64,000 bases of DNA from Arthrobacter sp. zg-Y844 (GTDB lineage: Bacteria > Actinomycetota > Actinomycetes > Actinomycetales > Micrococcaceae): contig NZ_JANFLS010000003.1 in the NCBI RefSeq assembly GCF_024385465.1, positions 186,001 through 250,000 of the forward strand, in the 5' to 3' direction. A program made the position numbers and the translations under genes. The notes under the pieces were generated by a model. The model ran no database searches and was not told the origin of the DNA. It worked only from the letters and a program-made list of their open reading frames with translations. Of this stretch, positions 48,008 through 56,824 are shown in pieces. Within the stretch, counting starts at the first letter, position 1; each line of letters begins with the position of its first letter.

Positions 48008-49216
48008 ATGAAACGCCGAATTCCCCAGTACTCCGAACTCCGCGATCTCGTCCAGTTCCGATCCTTCGACCGGGACCGCCGCCGTGCCCGCCTGGCCAGG
48101 GCCACCAACATCTGGGACCTGCGGGACATCGCCAAGCGGCGAATCCCGGCCGCAGCCTTCGACTACGTGGACGGCGGCTCGTTCGGGGAGCACGCCCTGC
48201 AGCGCAACCGCGAGGCCTTCAAAAACGTCGAATTTGTGCCGCATGTGCTGCGCGATGTGACCAACGTGGATCTGAGCACCAAGATCGTCGGAACGCAGTC
48301 GGCCATGCCGGTCGGCATCGGTCCCACCGGGCTGACGCGGCTGATGCACACCGAAGGGGAGGTGGGCGGCGCGCAGGCCGCGACCGCCTTCGGGGTGCCC
48401 TTCTCGCTCTCCACCATGGGTACGGCCTCCATCGAGGAACTGGCTACCACGGTGCCCGACGCCGCCAAATGGTTCCAGCTCTACCTCTGGAAGGACCGCG
48501 AACGTTCCCGCGAGCTGGTGCAGCGGGCCGCCGCGGCGGGGTACGGCGCGCTGATCGTCACAGTGGACACCCCGGTGGCCGGCGCCAGGCTGCGCGACAC
48601 CCGCAACGGCATGACGATGCCTCCCACCCTGACCGCCAAAACCATTCTGGACGCGTCCTACCGGCCCGAGTGGTGGTTCAACTTCCTCACCACCAAACCG
48701 CTGGGCTTCGCCAACTTCGAGGGTGAACGGGTCTCCCTGGCCGAAACCGTGAACACCATGTTCGAACCCTCGCTGAACTTCGCTGACTTGGACTGGCTGC
48801 GCGAGACGTGGCCGGGCAAGCTCATCGTTAAGGGCATCCAAACGCCCGACGACGCCGTCGAGGTCCTGGCCCGCGGCGCGGACGCCCTGGTGGTCTCCAA
48901 CCACGGCGGACGGCAGTTGGACCGTGCCCCGGTGCCGCTGCGGATCCTGCCGAACATCCGGGCCGCCGTCGGGCCCGAGGCGGAGATCATCCTGGACTCA
49001 GGCATCATGTCCGGCGGCGACATTGTGGCGGCGCTTGCTGCCGGCGCGGACTTCACGCTGATCGGCCGGGCCTACCTGTACGGACTGATGGCCGGCGGCC
49101 GGCAGGGCGCCGAACGCACCCTGGACCTGCTGCGCACGGAAATGACCCTGGTGATGCAGCTGCTCGGCGTCACGAGCGTGGCCGAGCTGCGTCCGGAGCA
49201 TATCCGCAGCGTGTGA
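48008..49216 (+). CDS. lldD: FMN-dependent L-lactate dehydrogenase (alpha-hydroxy-acid oxidase family)
   Basis: The 402-residue protein has the family's order of motifs: RRIPAAAFDYVDGGSFGEHAL, MPVGIGPTGLTRLMHTEGE (FMN-binding), FSLSTMGTASIEELA, WFQLYLWKDRERSRELV, LIVTVDTPVAGARLRDTRNG, KLIVKGIQTPDDA, then ALVVSNHGGRQLDRAP with the catalytic His and ILDSGIMSGGDIVAAL. It oxidises L-lactate (or a close 2-hydroxy acid) to pyruvate at the membrane. The ATG follows AGAAAGC. The upstream palindrome and terminator suggest regulated expression. Glycolate or mandelate activity cannot be excluded by sequence. Confidence 0.92.
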   Translation: MKRRIPQYSELRDLVQFRSFDRDRRRARLARATNIWDLRDIAKRRIPAAAFDYVDGGSFGEHALQRNREAFKNVEFVPHVLRDVTNVDLSTKIVGTQSAMPVGIGPTGLTRLMHTEGEVGGAQAATAFGVPFSLSTMGTASIEELATTVPDAAKWFQLYLWKDRERSRELVQRAAAAGYGALIVTVDTPVAGARLRDTRNGMTMPPTLTAKTILDASYRPEWWFNFLTTKPLGFANFEGERVSLAETVNTMFEPSLNFADLDWLRETWPGKLIVKGIQTPDDAVEVLARGADALVVSNHGGRQLDRAPVPLRILPNIRAAVGPEAEIILDSGIMSGGDIVAALAAGADFTLIGRAYLYGLMAGGRQGAERTLDLLRTEMTLVMQLLGVTSVAELRPEHIRSV

Positions 49217-49272
49217 CCCTGCGGGCTCCGGGGCTGCGGCAGCAACTCCCGGGTGACCTCGACGGCCTTCGA

Positions 49273-50541
49273 TCAGGACGTTGCCTCGGAACGGGCAGAC
49301 CGGAGTCCGTCGTCTTCCGGCGTGGTCTGGTTTCGGATGCGGGCAATGACCCCGGCAGCGCTGACGCCACACGCCGCCGCGGAAATGGCAAAGGCCAGCC
49401 CGAAGCCGGACGCTTCGATGAGGGCGCCGGTCAGGGCCGCCCCGGCGGCCTGCCCCAGGATGAGGCTGATGAAGAGGGCCGAGGTGCCGGCGGCACTGCT
49501 GGATGCCGTCGCGGTGGCCCAGATGATGAGGACCGACGTCGCGGCGGTGTAGGCCAGTCCGAACAGTGCGGCCGTGGCGAAGGAGATCCCGGTACTCCCC
49601 GGTGCGAGGGCCATCCCCGCGGTGGCCGCCGCGGTGGCCAGCACCGTGACCGGCCAGGTGAGGCGGATCGAGTGCCGGGCCAGCCACGGGGCGGTCAGCA
49701 CCGCGGCGGCGCCGCCGACACCAAGGGCAATCCAGGCTCCGGCAGAGAGCGCGACCGGCATGCCGCCCTGGTCCTCGAGCAGGGTGCGTCCGTACACCCA
49801 GACCGCGGCGCAGCCGATGCCGTAGGTGAAGGCGGCGGCGAGCGGCCATTTCAACGCGCCCAGGCCCAACCCCCGCTGCCGGCTTCCGCCGCGCTGCCCG
49901 CGCCCGGCGTCGCCGTTCCCGCCCGCGCCTTCCGTCCCGCTTGCACCTTCTGCACCATTCCCACGGCCCCGCGAGACGTCACCCAGCAGCACCCCGACCA
50001 TGCCCGCCACCGCGATCACCGCGATCAGCCCCCACGCCAGCCGCCACGAGGATCCCAGCAGCAGTGCAAGCAGCCCGGCTGCAACTACCCCGAAGCCGGT
50101 GCCGGAGTTCACCACCGACTGCCGCTTCGCCACGGAGAACGGCTTCGTGTTCCGCTGCACCAGTTCCACCAGGGCGGGGGAGGCGAACCCTGCACCCATC
50201 CCGGCCAGCAGCACGGCCGCGGCAAAAAAGCCCGTGGACGGAGCCGCGGCGATACCGGCTGAGCCGAGTGCCGCCGTCGTCCCCGCCAAAATGGTCATCA
50301 GCCGCGGATGCCGCGGCGCGTACGCAAACCCCAGCCCGGCCGACACGCAGTAGATCACCGAGGCGCCGGAGGAGAGCAGTCCGCCGACGGCCGGGGTCAG
50401 GTCGAAGGACGTGGAAAAGGCGGGCAGGAACAGGCCGTAGCCCAGCCGCGCCAGGCCGTAGGTCGCGGCGATAAGGGTTACCGCGGCGACCGCGAAGAGC
50501 GGGCCGGCGGTCGGAACAGAAGGCTGTAACGGTCGTTTCAT
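49273..50541 (-). CDS. MFS transporter, drug-efflux type
   Basis: 422 residues from ATG 50541 (MKRPLQPSVPTAG). About 12 hydrophobic helices flank a cytoplasmic Gly-rich loop (residues about 200-235). LIAATYGLARLGYGLFLPAFS in helix 1 resembles YbfB-like/CynX-like MFS proteins. It is divergent from a TetR regulator, 26 bases between start codons, which is the usual arrangement for a regulated exporter. The substrate is not readable. The unusually glycine- and serine-rich central loop (GNGAEGASGTEGAGGNGDAG) is low complexity. Confidence 0.87.
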   Translation of the reverse strand: MKRPLQPSVPTAGPLFAVAAVTLIAATYGLARLGYGLFLPAFSTSFDLTPAVGGLLSSGASVIYCVSAGLGFAYAPRHPRLMTILAGTTAALGSAGIAAAPSTGFFAAAVLLAGMGAGFASPALVELVQRNTKPFSVAKRQSVVNSGTGFGVVAAGLLALLLGSSWRLAWGLIAVIAVAGMVGVLLGDVSRGRGNGAEGASGTEGAGGNGDAGRGQRGGSRQRGLGLGALKWPLAAAFTYGIGCAAVWVYGRTLLEDQGGMPVALSAGAWIALGVGGAAAVLTAPWLARHSIRLTWPVTVLATAAATAGMALAPGSTGISFATAALFGLAYTAATSVLIIWATATASSSAAGTSALFISLILGQAAGAALTGALIEASGFGLAFAISAAACGVSAAGVIARIRNQTTPEDDGLRSARSEATS

Positions 50542-50544
50542 TGA

Positions 50545-50554
50545 AACGTACGTT
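50545..50554. promoter_or_regulatory. Probable TetR operator between divergent genes
   Basis: The 26 bases between the starts include AACGTACGTT, a perfect palindrome, flanked by TTGA and ATAT. An overlapping inverted repeat GTTTCATTGAAAC (50535-50547) covers the MFS start. Binding here would control both genes. Confidence 0.5.
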
Positions 50555-50567
50555 ATATGCTGGCGGC

Positions 50568-51158
50568 ATGGTTGGACAACCCAGTGCACGGAACCGTCTG
50601 CTCGACGCCGCCGAGGAGCTCGCCTTCACGCAGGGTGTCGCGGCGACACCCGTGGACCGGATCCTGCAGCGCGCCAACGTTGCCCCGGCGACGCTGTACG
50701 CGCACTTCGGCAACAAGGAGGGCCTGATTGCGGAGGCGCTGCGCCGCCGGCTGGAGAATTGGGATGCGGCGTGGCAGCTCGAAATCGCTGCCGCCGCCAC
50801 GGACCGGGACCGGCTCCTGGCGGTCTTTCCCGCCCTGACCAGCTACCGGTCCGGCGCATCCGCTGCGCGCTGGTGTGCCGCGCTCGGCGTCGCTGCCGAA
50901 ACCGTCGACCCGGGCCGGCAGCTCGCCGAAACCCTGTCGCAGGATACGCAGCTGCTCACCGACCGCTTCCGCGAACTTGCGGTGCCCGTTGTCGGTGCTG
51001 ACGACGCCGACGCGCTGGCGGCCCACCTGCTGCTGATCTTCACCGGCGTGCTGGGCATGCTGCTCCGCGGTGCCTCGCCGGAAGAAGCGGCGGCCACGGG
51101 CCGTGCCACCGCGGGTTTCGTCATCGACGGGTTCGGGCCCTCCCGCTCGGCCGCGTAG
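50568..51158 (+). CDS. TetR-family transcriptional regulator
   Basis: The 196-residue protein has the TetR DNA-binding domain ARNRLLDAAEELAFTQGVAATPVDRILQRANVAPATLYAHFGNKEGLIAEAL at residues 7-57 and a helical ligand-binding domain after it. It starts at ATG 50568, just downstream of the shared palindrome with the MFS exporter, which it likely represses until a toxic ligand binds. The 3' end overlaps the convergent gene by 38 bases. Confidence 0.9.
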   Translation: MVGQPSARNRLLDAAEELAFTQGVAATPVDRILQRANVAPATLYAHFGNKEGLIAEALRRRLENWDAAWQLEIAAAATDRDRLLAVFPALTSYRSGASAARWCAALGVAAETVDPGRQLAETLSQDTQLLTDRFRELAVPVVGADDADALAAHLLLIFTGVLGMLLRGASPEEAAATGRATAGFVIDGFGPSRSAA

Positions 51159-51654
51159 TCCCGCCCGGTCGCCTAATCCCGGACGACGACGGCGGCGTCC
51201 GTTTGCGCGCCGGGGCCCCACCGGGGCTGAGGTACCGGACGTCACGGCGGCCGTCGGTGAGGATGCGCAGGTCCTCATCCAGGTTCCTCCGCAGCTCCAT
51301 CAGCGCGAACTGGTAGCTCTCCGGATCTGCGGCAACATCGCGCAGGTAGCGGTTGCTGGCGGCTGACATCCGCATCATTACCTCGATAGCACCGGATCCG
51401 GGTGTGAGGTGCGCGAGTGTCTCCACGACGTTTTCCCGCAGGTCCTGCACGGCGGACCGGTGCCGGGCTTCCATCGGTCCGCCCTGCGCCGGCTGCGGAT
51501 CGATCGGCGCGAGCGTCCGCTTCAGGTGCAGGTAGGTGACCAGCTCGTTGAGCGCCCGTGACTCGTGCCGGCGATCCATGCTCCGCTTGGCCAGCCAGCC
51601 TGCACCGAAGCCGACCAGCACTCCGAGGACGGGCCAGAGAACGTTCCACTCCAT
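51121..51654 (-). CDS. Small membrane-anchored protein of unknown function
   Basis: 177 residues from ATG 51654, which has a perfect AGGAGG seven bases upstream; the extension to 51702 is rejected for that reason. One N-terminal membrane helix (VLWPVLGVLVGFGAGWLAKRS) is followed by a charged helical domain (LNELVTYLHLKRTLAPID, VEVMMRM-like segment, NRYLRDVAADPESYQFALMEL) and a disordered Arg/Pro/Ser tail. The body sits in the cytoplasm. No family is recognised. Its end overlaps the TetR gene. Confidence 0.7.
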   Translation of the reverse strand: MEWNVLWPVLGVLVGFGAGWLAKRSMDRRHESRALNELVTYLHLKRTLAPIDPQPAQGGPMEARHRSAVQDLRENVVETLAHLTPGSGAIEVMMRMSAASNRYLRDVAADPESYQFALMELRRNLDEDLRILTDGRRDVRYLSPGGAPARKRTPPSSSGIRRPGGTTRPSGRARTRR

Positions 51655-51834
51655 TGCAACCTCCTGGGGACGTGCAGAGAGGCTACGGTGCTGTCCGGGC
51701 ATCGGCTAGAGGAACGACGTCGGACCGGACTGCTTGGTGTCAGTTCCAAATGGCAGCTGATCCTCCACAAGTCCTGTAGTCTTCGGGTCGATGCATTTGC
51801 ATCCACATTCGACTGTTTTGTCCATGGGGGACCT

Positions 51835-52650
51835 ATGTCTGTTTTGCCCGCCCGCCGCACCGCGTCAACGATGACCCGCAGCACCGCATCTTCCGCCCGC
51901 TCCCGGGTGCTCACACTCGGCGCGCTGGCGCTCAGCACCGTCGTCGTCCTGTCCGGCTGCGGCGGCGGCGATGCCGAACCTGCTGCCGCCACTCCGTCGC
52001 CGTCGCCGACCAAGACCACTTCGTCCCCGACGCCGACGCCGACTGCGACGCAGATCGCCAATAAGGCCTGCAAGACCGCCGGTGCCACCCAGACGCAGAA
52101 GCAGGCGGGAACAGCAACCCCCACCCCGTCCGCATCCACCAAATCCGCCAAGGCCACGCGTTCGCCGTCCGCGTCTCCGTCGACGACAACGGCTTCGCCG
52201 TCAGCCACGCCGTCAGCCACGCCGACGTCCCAGTCCGTGGTCTATGTCTGCACGGAGAATGACAACGGTTTGCTCGTCTGGATGGACGAGGACAGCTCGA
52301 TCAAACTGATTGCCGAGCGCCAGGAAGCTGCGGACAAGCAGGCGGAAGAGGAAGCCGCCGCAGCCGAACAGCAGCGTCTTGCCGACGAGGCGGCAGCAGC
52401 GGAGACCCAGCGCGTGGCCGACGAGCAGGCGGCAGCCGCGGCGGAAGCGCAGCGAGTGGCGGATGAACAGGCCCGCCAGCAGGCTGTTCCCGCCCCCGTG
52501 GTTCCGGCTCCGGCACCGCCCGCGCCAGCCAACGTTTACTACCCCAACTGCACTGCGGCTCGTAACGCCGGAGGCGCTCCCGTCTACGCCGGCGGGCCCG
52601 GCTACGGCACCCACCTGGACCGCGACGGCGACGGCGTCGGCTGCGAGTAA
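51835..52650 (+). CDS. Excalibur-domain lipoprotein
   Basis: 271 residues from ATG 51835 behind GGGGG. The signal peptide ends in a lipobox (TVVVLSGCGGG), so it is an outer-face lipoprotein. After a Ser/Thr/Pro-rich linker comes a short module VVYVCTENDNGLLVWMD (residues about 133-150), a long Ala/Glu/Gln-rich coiled coil (EEEAAAAEQQRLADEAAAAE and more), and a C-terminal Excalibur calcium-binding domain (NVYYPNCTAARNAG, DRDGDGVGCE). The short VWMD module recurs in the next gene. Function is unknown, possibly cell-envelope attachment. Confidence 0.85.
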   Translation: MSVLPARRTASTMTRSTASSARSRVLTLGALALSTVVVLSGCGGGDAEPAAATPSPSPTKTTSSPTPTPTATQIANKACKTAGATQTQKQAGTATPTPSASTKSAKATRSPSASPSTTTASPSATPSATPTSQSVVYVCTENDNGLLVWMDEDSSIKLIAERQEAADKQAEEEAAAAEQQRLADEAAAAETQRVADEQAAAAAEAQRVADEQARQQAVPAPVVPAPAPPAPANVYYPNCTAARNAGGAPVYAGGPGYGTHLDRDGDGVGCE

Positions 52651-52677
52651 TCCCACCAGTTTCCGGAAGCAGTAGAT

Positions 52678-52716
52678 GTTGCCCTTGGACCCGCCTAGCG
52701 TGGTTCCAAGGGCAAC
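52678..52716. promoter_or_regulatory. Long inverted repeat before the proline-rich membrane protein
   Basis: GTTGCCCTTGGA (52678-52689) and TCCAAGGGCAAC (52705-52716) are exact inverses around a 15-base loop. No run of T follows, so it is either a bidirectional terminator for the lipoprotein gene or an operator/hairpin for the gene at 52827. Confidence 0.5.
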
Positions 52717-52826
52717 TTCCGTTAAGGGCTCCGGTATCCCGGAAGCCAGCGTTGTTGCCGCATCAGAAGCCGGCCGTGGTTTGCGGAACGGGGGAGGCCG
52801 GCCCGGTTCCACAGCGCTGAGGCATC

Positions 52827-54023
52827 ATGTCGCACGAATCAACACCGGCAGCAGGTCCCCTCGATGCGTCCATGCCGCAGCGAAGTCCCGGGCTCGGGAA
52901 TCCCCGCTCCGCCTGGCTGGTCCTCGGCCTGACGGCCGGGTTGCTCTGGGTTGCGGCGCTGCAGGGGAGCCTCGGCATCATCGTGTGGCTGCTGGCCACC
53001 GGATCGCTGCTGGTGCTCACCGCCCTGTATGCGCTGGGCTTCCGACGCCGCAGCTGGGCCAATCTGGACACGCTCGAACAGCGCAAATTCGCCTTGTCGC
53101 TCGGGGCCGTGGTGCTGGTGGTCGGTATGGTCGCAGGAGTCGTCTCGACGCCCGATCCAGTTCGAAGTTCTGTGTCCGCGGATGCCGAAGGCCTTCGGCC
53201 GCGGCCCGATCTTTTCGCCCTGCCGCCGACGACGCCGCCGCCTGGGTCCGTGCTGAACCTGCCGCTCCCGTCGGGTGTGGAGGACGCGATCGACGATTCG
53301 ACGGATGAGCCGGGCGACGTTGCCGTACTTGCGGATGCTTTGGTGCAGGAGCCGGTTCAGCAGGTGTCCCTTCGAAACAGCCCGTGTGTCAGTGAAGGGG
53401 ACGTGCGCACGGAACGCCAGGTCGAGTACCGCTGCACGCGCAACCCGGCCGGGGATCTTGTGTGGCTGGACCGTGCATCCGTCTCCCAGCAGGTGCAGGC
53501 CGAGCAGGAGGAAAAGGCACGCCAAGCGGAAGCGGAAAGGGCGCGTCAGGCGGAAGCGAACCGACGGGAGCAGGAGGCGCAGCAGCGGGCAGCCGAAGAA
53601 CGCGCACGTGCTGAAGAAGCCGCCCGGAACCCCCAACCCCTGCCCCAGCAGCCACCGGCCAACCCGCCGGCCGATTCGCAGCAGCCCCCGCCGGTTGAGC
53701 CGCCTGTTGGACCGCCGACCGACCCGGGCGGGCCGCCTCCGCAGCCACCGACGGACCCGCCGACGGAACCTCCCACCGAACCGCCGACCTCCCCGCCTAG
53801 CCCCGATCCGACGGCACCGCCCACACCGCCGGGTCCGCCGGAACCGCCGGATCCGGGAACGCCGGACCCGGACATTCCGGTCATTCCACCCGAATTCCCG
53901 TTCCCGCCCGATCCGCCGTCGCCGCCGCGGCCAACCCCGCCGCCGTCGTCGTTCGCTCCACCGTCAGACGCACCGGATTCAACCGAGGCGGCCATCGAAG
54001 CCGTACTGCCCGCCGCCCGGTAA
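52827..54023 (+). CDS. Membrane protein with coiled coil and proline-rich tail
   Basis: The 398-residue protein has two N-terminal membrane helices near residues 27-70 (AWLVLGLTAGLLWVAAL and IIVWLLATGSLLVLTALYAL) and a third near 88-107 (FALSLGAVVLVVGMVAGVV). An extracellular part follows with NSPCVSEGDVRTERQVEYRC and the module TRNPAGDLVWLD, a Gln/Ala/Glu-rich coiled coil, and a tail of roughly 120 residues dominated by PP, PTDPP and PTEPP repeats. The C...VEYRCT.N..G.LVWLD module matches the neighbouring lipoprotein. It may be an envelope anchoring or spacer protein. The tail is low complexity and could span the cell wall. Confidence 0.8.
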   Translation: MSHESTPAAGPLDASMPQRSPGLGNPRSAWLVLGLTAGLLWVAALQGSLGIIVWLLATGSLLVLTALYALGFRRRSWANLDTLEQRKFALSLGAVVLVVGMVAGVVSTPDPVRSSVSADAEGLRPRPDLFALPPTTPPPGSVLNLPLPSGVEDAIDDSTDEPGDVAVLADALVQEPVQQVSLRNSPCVSEGDVRTERQVEYRCTRNPAGDLVWLDRASVSQQVQAEQEEKARQAEAERARQAEANRREQEAQQRAAEERARAEEAARNPQPLPQQPPANPPADSQQPPPVEPPVGPPTDPGGPPPQPPTDPPTEPPTEPPTSPPSPDPTAPPTPPGPPEPPDPGTPDPDIPVIPPEFPFPPDPPSPPRPTPPPSSFAPPSDAPDSTEAAIEAVLPAAR

Positions 54024-54034
54024 ACCAGCGCCGC

Positions 54035-55279
54035 CTACCGGAACGCGGAAATCCCCGTGATGTGCTGGCCCAGGATCAGGGTGTGCACTTCGTCGGTGCC
54101 CTCGTAGGTCCGTACGGATTCGAGGTTGTTGGCGTGCCGGAGCGGTGAATAGTCCAAGGTGATGCCGTTGCCGCCCAGGATGGCGCGGGCGTCCCGGCAG
54201 ATCGCGATCGCTTCGCGTACATTGTTCAGCTTGCCCACGGAAATCTGCACCGGCGCCAGCGTCCCCGCATCCTTGAGCCGGCCGGTGTGGATCGCCAGCA
54301 GCACGCCCTTCTGTATTTCCAGCAGCATGTTCACCAGCTTCTCCTGGGTGATCTGGTAGGCGGCCAGCGGCTTGTCGAACTGCAGCCGTTCCAGCGAGTA
54401 CTTCAGCGCCTCCTCGTAGCTGTCCCGGGCCGCGCCCATCGACCCCCAGAGGATGCCGTAGCGGGCCTCGTTCAGGCAGGAGAACGGTCCGCGCAGGCCT
54501 TTCGCGCCGGGCAGCAACGCCGAGTCGGGCAGGCGAACATCCTCGAGGAACACATCGCACTGGATGGAGGCACGCATGGACAGCTTCGGTTCGATCGGCA
54601 CGGCGGAGAAGCCCGGGGTGTCCGTGGGAACGAGGAAGCCGCGGACGCCGTCGTCGGTCTGCGCCCAGATCACTGCGACGTCGGCAATGGAGGCCAGCCC
54701 GATCCACCGCTTGGCGCCGCTCAGGACCCAGCCGTCGCCGTCGTGCACTGCGAAGGTGCTCATGCTGGACGGGTCGGATCCGGCGGTGGGTTCGGTGAGG
54801 CCGAAGCAGCCGATCAGTTCGCCGCGGGCCATGCCCGGCAGGTACCGGTTTTTCTGTTCCTCCGAGCCCCATTTATGGATGGCGGTCATGGCCAGCGACC
54901 CCTGCACGGAGACGAAGGTGCGCAGGCCCGAATCGCCGGCCTCCAGTTCCATCGCGGCGATCCCGTATTCGACGGCGGAGCGGCCGGGGCAGCCGTAGCC
55001 CTCCAGATGCATGCCGAGCACACCGAGGTCGCCCAGTTCCCGGACGATTTCCACCGGGAAGACGGCGTCTTCGTACCAGTCCTTGATATTCGGCCGGATG
55101 CGCTCGTCCACGAAGGCGCGGACCTTCGCGCGCAGGGCCAGTTCGTCCTCGCTGAGGAGTCCGTCCAGGCCCAAGACGTCCGACGCCGTCCGGAGGGTTT
55201 CGAGGTCCGGTGCCGCGAGGGCGGGAGAGGCCGCGGCGGGAGAGGCCGAGGCGGTGGACGGCGTCGTGGGCGTGCTCAT
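54035..55279 (-). CDS. Acyl-CoA dehydrogenase, glutaryl-CoA dehydrogenase-like
   Basis: The 414-residue protein has the acyl-CoA dehydrogenase order: helical N-domain with VRELGDLGVLGMHLEGYGCPG, IGCFGLTEPTAGSDPSSM (flavin site), WVLSGAKRWIGLASIADVAVIWAQT, and ARAILGGNGITLDYSPLRHANNLESVRTYEGTDEVHTLILGQ, where the Glu of TYEGT is the catalytic base. That ending and FDKPLAAYQITQEKLVNML are characteristic of glutaryl-CoA dehydrogenases, which convert glutaryl-CoA to crotonyl-CoA. An Ala/Ser/Pro-rich extension of about 25 residues precedes the domain. It is divergent from a thiolase gene, suggesting a shared degradation pathway. Confidence 0.9.
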   Translation of the reverse strand: MSTPTTPSTASASPAAASPALAAPDLETLRTASDVLGLDGLLSEDELALRAKVRAFVDERIRPNIKDWYEDAVFPVEIVRELGDLGVLGMHLEGYGCPGRSAVEYGIAAMELEAGDSGLRTFVSVQGSLAMTAIHKWGSEEQKNRYLPGMARGELIGCFGLTEPTAGSDPSSMSTFAVHDGDGWVLSGAKRWIGLASIADVAVIWAQTDDGVRGFLVPTDTPGFSAVPIEPKLSMRASIQCDVFLEDVRLPDSALLPGAKGLRGPFSCLNEARYGILWGSMGAARDSYEEALKYSLERLQFDKPLAAYQITQEKLVNMLLEIQKGVLLAIHTGRLKDAGTLAPVQISVGKLNNVREAIAICRDARAILGGNGITLDYSPLRHANNLESVRTYEGTDEVHTLILGQHITGISAFR

Positions 55280-55374
55280 GGTTCCTCCTGCGGCCGCAGC
55301 TTCGCGGCCCGAACGTGGTGTCTTGCCGGAATCGGCGGCGTGTTGTCCAAGTCACATTACTATTGCGGGCGCAG

Positions 55375-55387
55375 TACTATTTCCAGC
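55375..55387 (+). promoter_or_regulatory. -10 box for a leaderless thiolase message
   Basis: TACTAT (55375-55380) lies 7 bases before the ATG at 55388, placing transcription start at the start codon. No Shine-Dalgarno is present. Confidence 0.5.
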
Positions 55388-56572
55388 ATGACTGAGGCTT
55401 ATCTGGTGTCCGGCGTCCGCACTCCCGTCGGCCGCTACGGCGGTGCCCTCTCAAGCGTCCGCCCCGACGATCTCGCGGCCCTGGTATTGCAGGAGGCGGT
55501 GGCCCGCGCAGGGGTGAATCCGGCCGACGTCGACGAGGTACTGCTGGGCAACACGAACCAGGCCGGCGAGGACAACCGGAACGTGGCACGGATGGCGGCC
55601 CTGCTGGCCGGGTTCCCCGATACCGTGCCGGCGATGACCGTAAACCGGCTCTGCGCCTCCGGGCTCAGCGCGATCATCACGGCCTCGCAGATGATTAAGT
55701 CAGGCGCCGCGGACATTGTGGTGGCCGGGGGAGTGGAGTCGATGTCTCGGGCGCCGTGGGTGCTGGCGAAACCGGAGAAAGCCTTCGCCAAGCCGGGGGA
55801 GCTGGCTGATTCCGCGATCGGCGCCCGCTTCACCAACCCTCGGTTCTACGACTTGCCCGGCACCACTTATTCCATGCCCGAAACCGCCGAGGAGCTGGCC
55901 ACCCGGGATGGCATCACCCGCGAAGATTCCGACGCCTTCGCGCTGCGCTCGCACCAGCGCGCGCTCGCGGCCATCGACGAGGGGCGCTTCACGGACGAGA
56001 TCGTCCCGGTGGAAACGAAGAAGGGCGTGGTGAAGACCGACGAGGGTCCGCGCCGGGAAACCAGCATCGAGGCGCTGGCGAAGCTGCGGCCCATCGTGCG
56101 GTCCGACGGCGTGGTGACCGCCGGGAACTCAAGCTCGCTGAACGACGGCGCGTCCGCCGTCGTCGTCGCCAGCGCCAATGCCGTCCGTCGGCTGGGTCTG
56201 AACGCCCGCGCCCGGATTGTCGACGGCGCTTCCGCCGGTGTGGCGCCCGCCGTGATGGGCATCGGGCCGGTGCCTGCAACGCAGAAGGTGCTGGACCGGG
56301 CGGGCTGGTCGCTTGGCGATCTCGAAGCCGTGGAGCTGAACGAGGCCTTCGCCGCGCAGTCGCTGGCGTGCATACGCGCCCTGAACCTGGACGAGTCCAT
56401 AGTGAACCGCGACGGCGGGGCCATCGCTCTCGGGCATGCGCTGGGGTCGTCCGGGTCCCGGCTTACGGTGACGATGCTGAACCGGATGGAACGTGAGGGG
56501 GCGTCGAAGGCCCTGGTGACCATGTGCGTGGGGCTGGGCCAGGGCGTCTCGATGCTGCTGGAGCGGGTGTAG
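55388..56572 (+). CDS. Acetyl-CoA C-acyltransferase (thiolase)
   Basis: 394 residues from ATG 55388. Catalytic residues are visible: Cys in VNRLCASGLSAII near residue 87, His in GGAIALGHALGSSGSRL, and the second Cys in TMCVGLGQG at the end. VVAGGVESMSRAPWV and VELNEAFAAQ are also standard. It cleaves or forms beta-ketoacyl-CoA thioesters, as in fatty-acid or aromatic-acid breakdown. The divergent acyl-CoA dehydrogenase points to catabolic thiolysis. It is close in length and motifs to PcaF/FadA-type enzymes; I cannot separate them. Confidence 0.93.
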   Translation: MTEAYLVSGVRTPVGRYGGALSSVRPDDLAALVLQEAVARAGVNPADVDEVLLGNTNQAGEDNRNVARMAALLAGFPDTVPAMTVNRLCASGLSAIITASQMIKSGAADIVVAGGVESMSRAPWVLAKPEKAFAKPGELADSAIGARFTNPRFYDLPGTTYSMPETAEELATRDGITREDSDAFALRSHQRALAAIDEGRFTDEIVPVETKKGVVKTDEGPRRETSIEALAKLRPIVRSDGVVTAGNSSSLNDGASAVVVASANAVRRLGLNARARIVDGASAGVAPAVMGIGPVPATQKVLDRAGWSLGDLEAVELNEAFAAQSLACIRALNLDESIVNRDGGAIALGHALGSSGSRLTVTMLNRMEREGASKALVTMCVGLGQGVSMLLERV

Positions 56573-56580
56573 GCGCTTAC

Positions 56581-56709
56581 CTACGCGTCAGCCAGCCGGG
56601 CAAGCAGTTCGGCGTCCTTCGTGAGGATGGAATGGAGTGCAGCGTCGATTTCACGCCGGCGCTCGTCTCGATCCTCACTGTCCCGCGGGTCTTCATCCTG
56701 CTCGCTCAT
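56581..56709 (-). CDS. Possible small acidic protein (42 residues)
   Basis: A minus-strand frame from ATG 56709 reads MSEQDEDPRDSEDRDERRRE and continues through a helix-like AALHSILTKDAELLARLADA to a stop at 56581. It is highly charged and would form one amphipathic helix. There is only a weak ribosome site. It lies convergent with the thiolase gene. It is too short for a family call. Codon choice looks like the host's. Confidence 0.4.
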   Translation of the reverse strand: MSEQDEDPRDSEDRDERRREIDAALHSILTKDAELLARLADA

Positions 56710-56824
56710 GCGAGCACTCTACCGCCCGCATGTTTCGGCAGCGCCGGGCTGTGTCGAAAGCATCCGCAATAGCTAGCGGACGTTAGTCTTTGGAAGTTAT
56801 TTCAGGTGAAAAGAAAAAGGAAAA

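Noticed and set aside
47660-48904. Minus-strand open frame of 414 codons opposite lldD
   Set aside because: It is antisense to a well-conserved enzyme and crosses the palindrome and terminator; no family motif is present.
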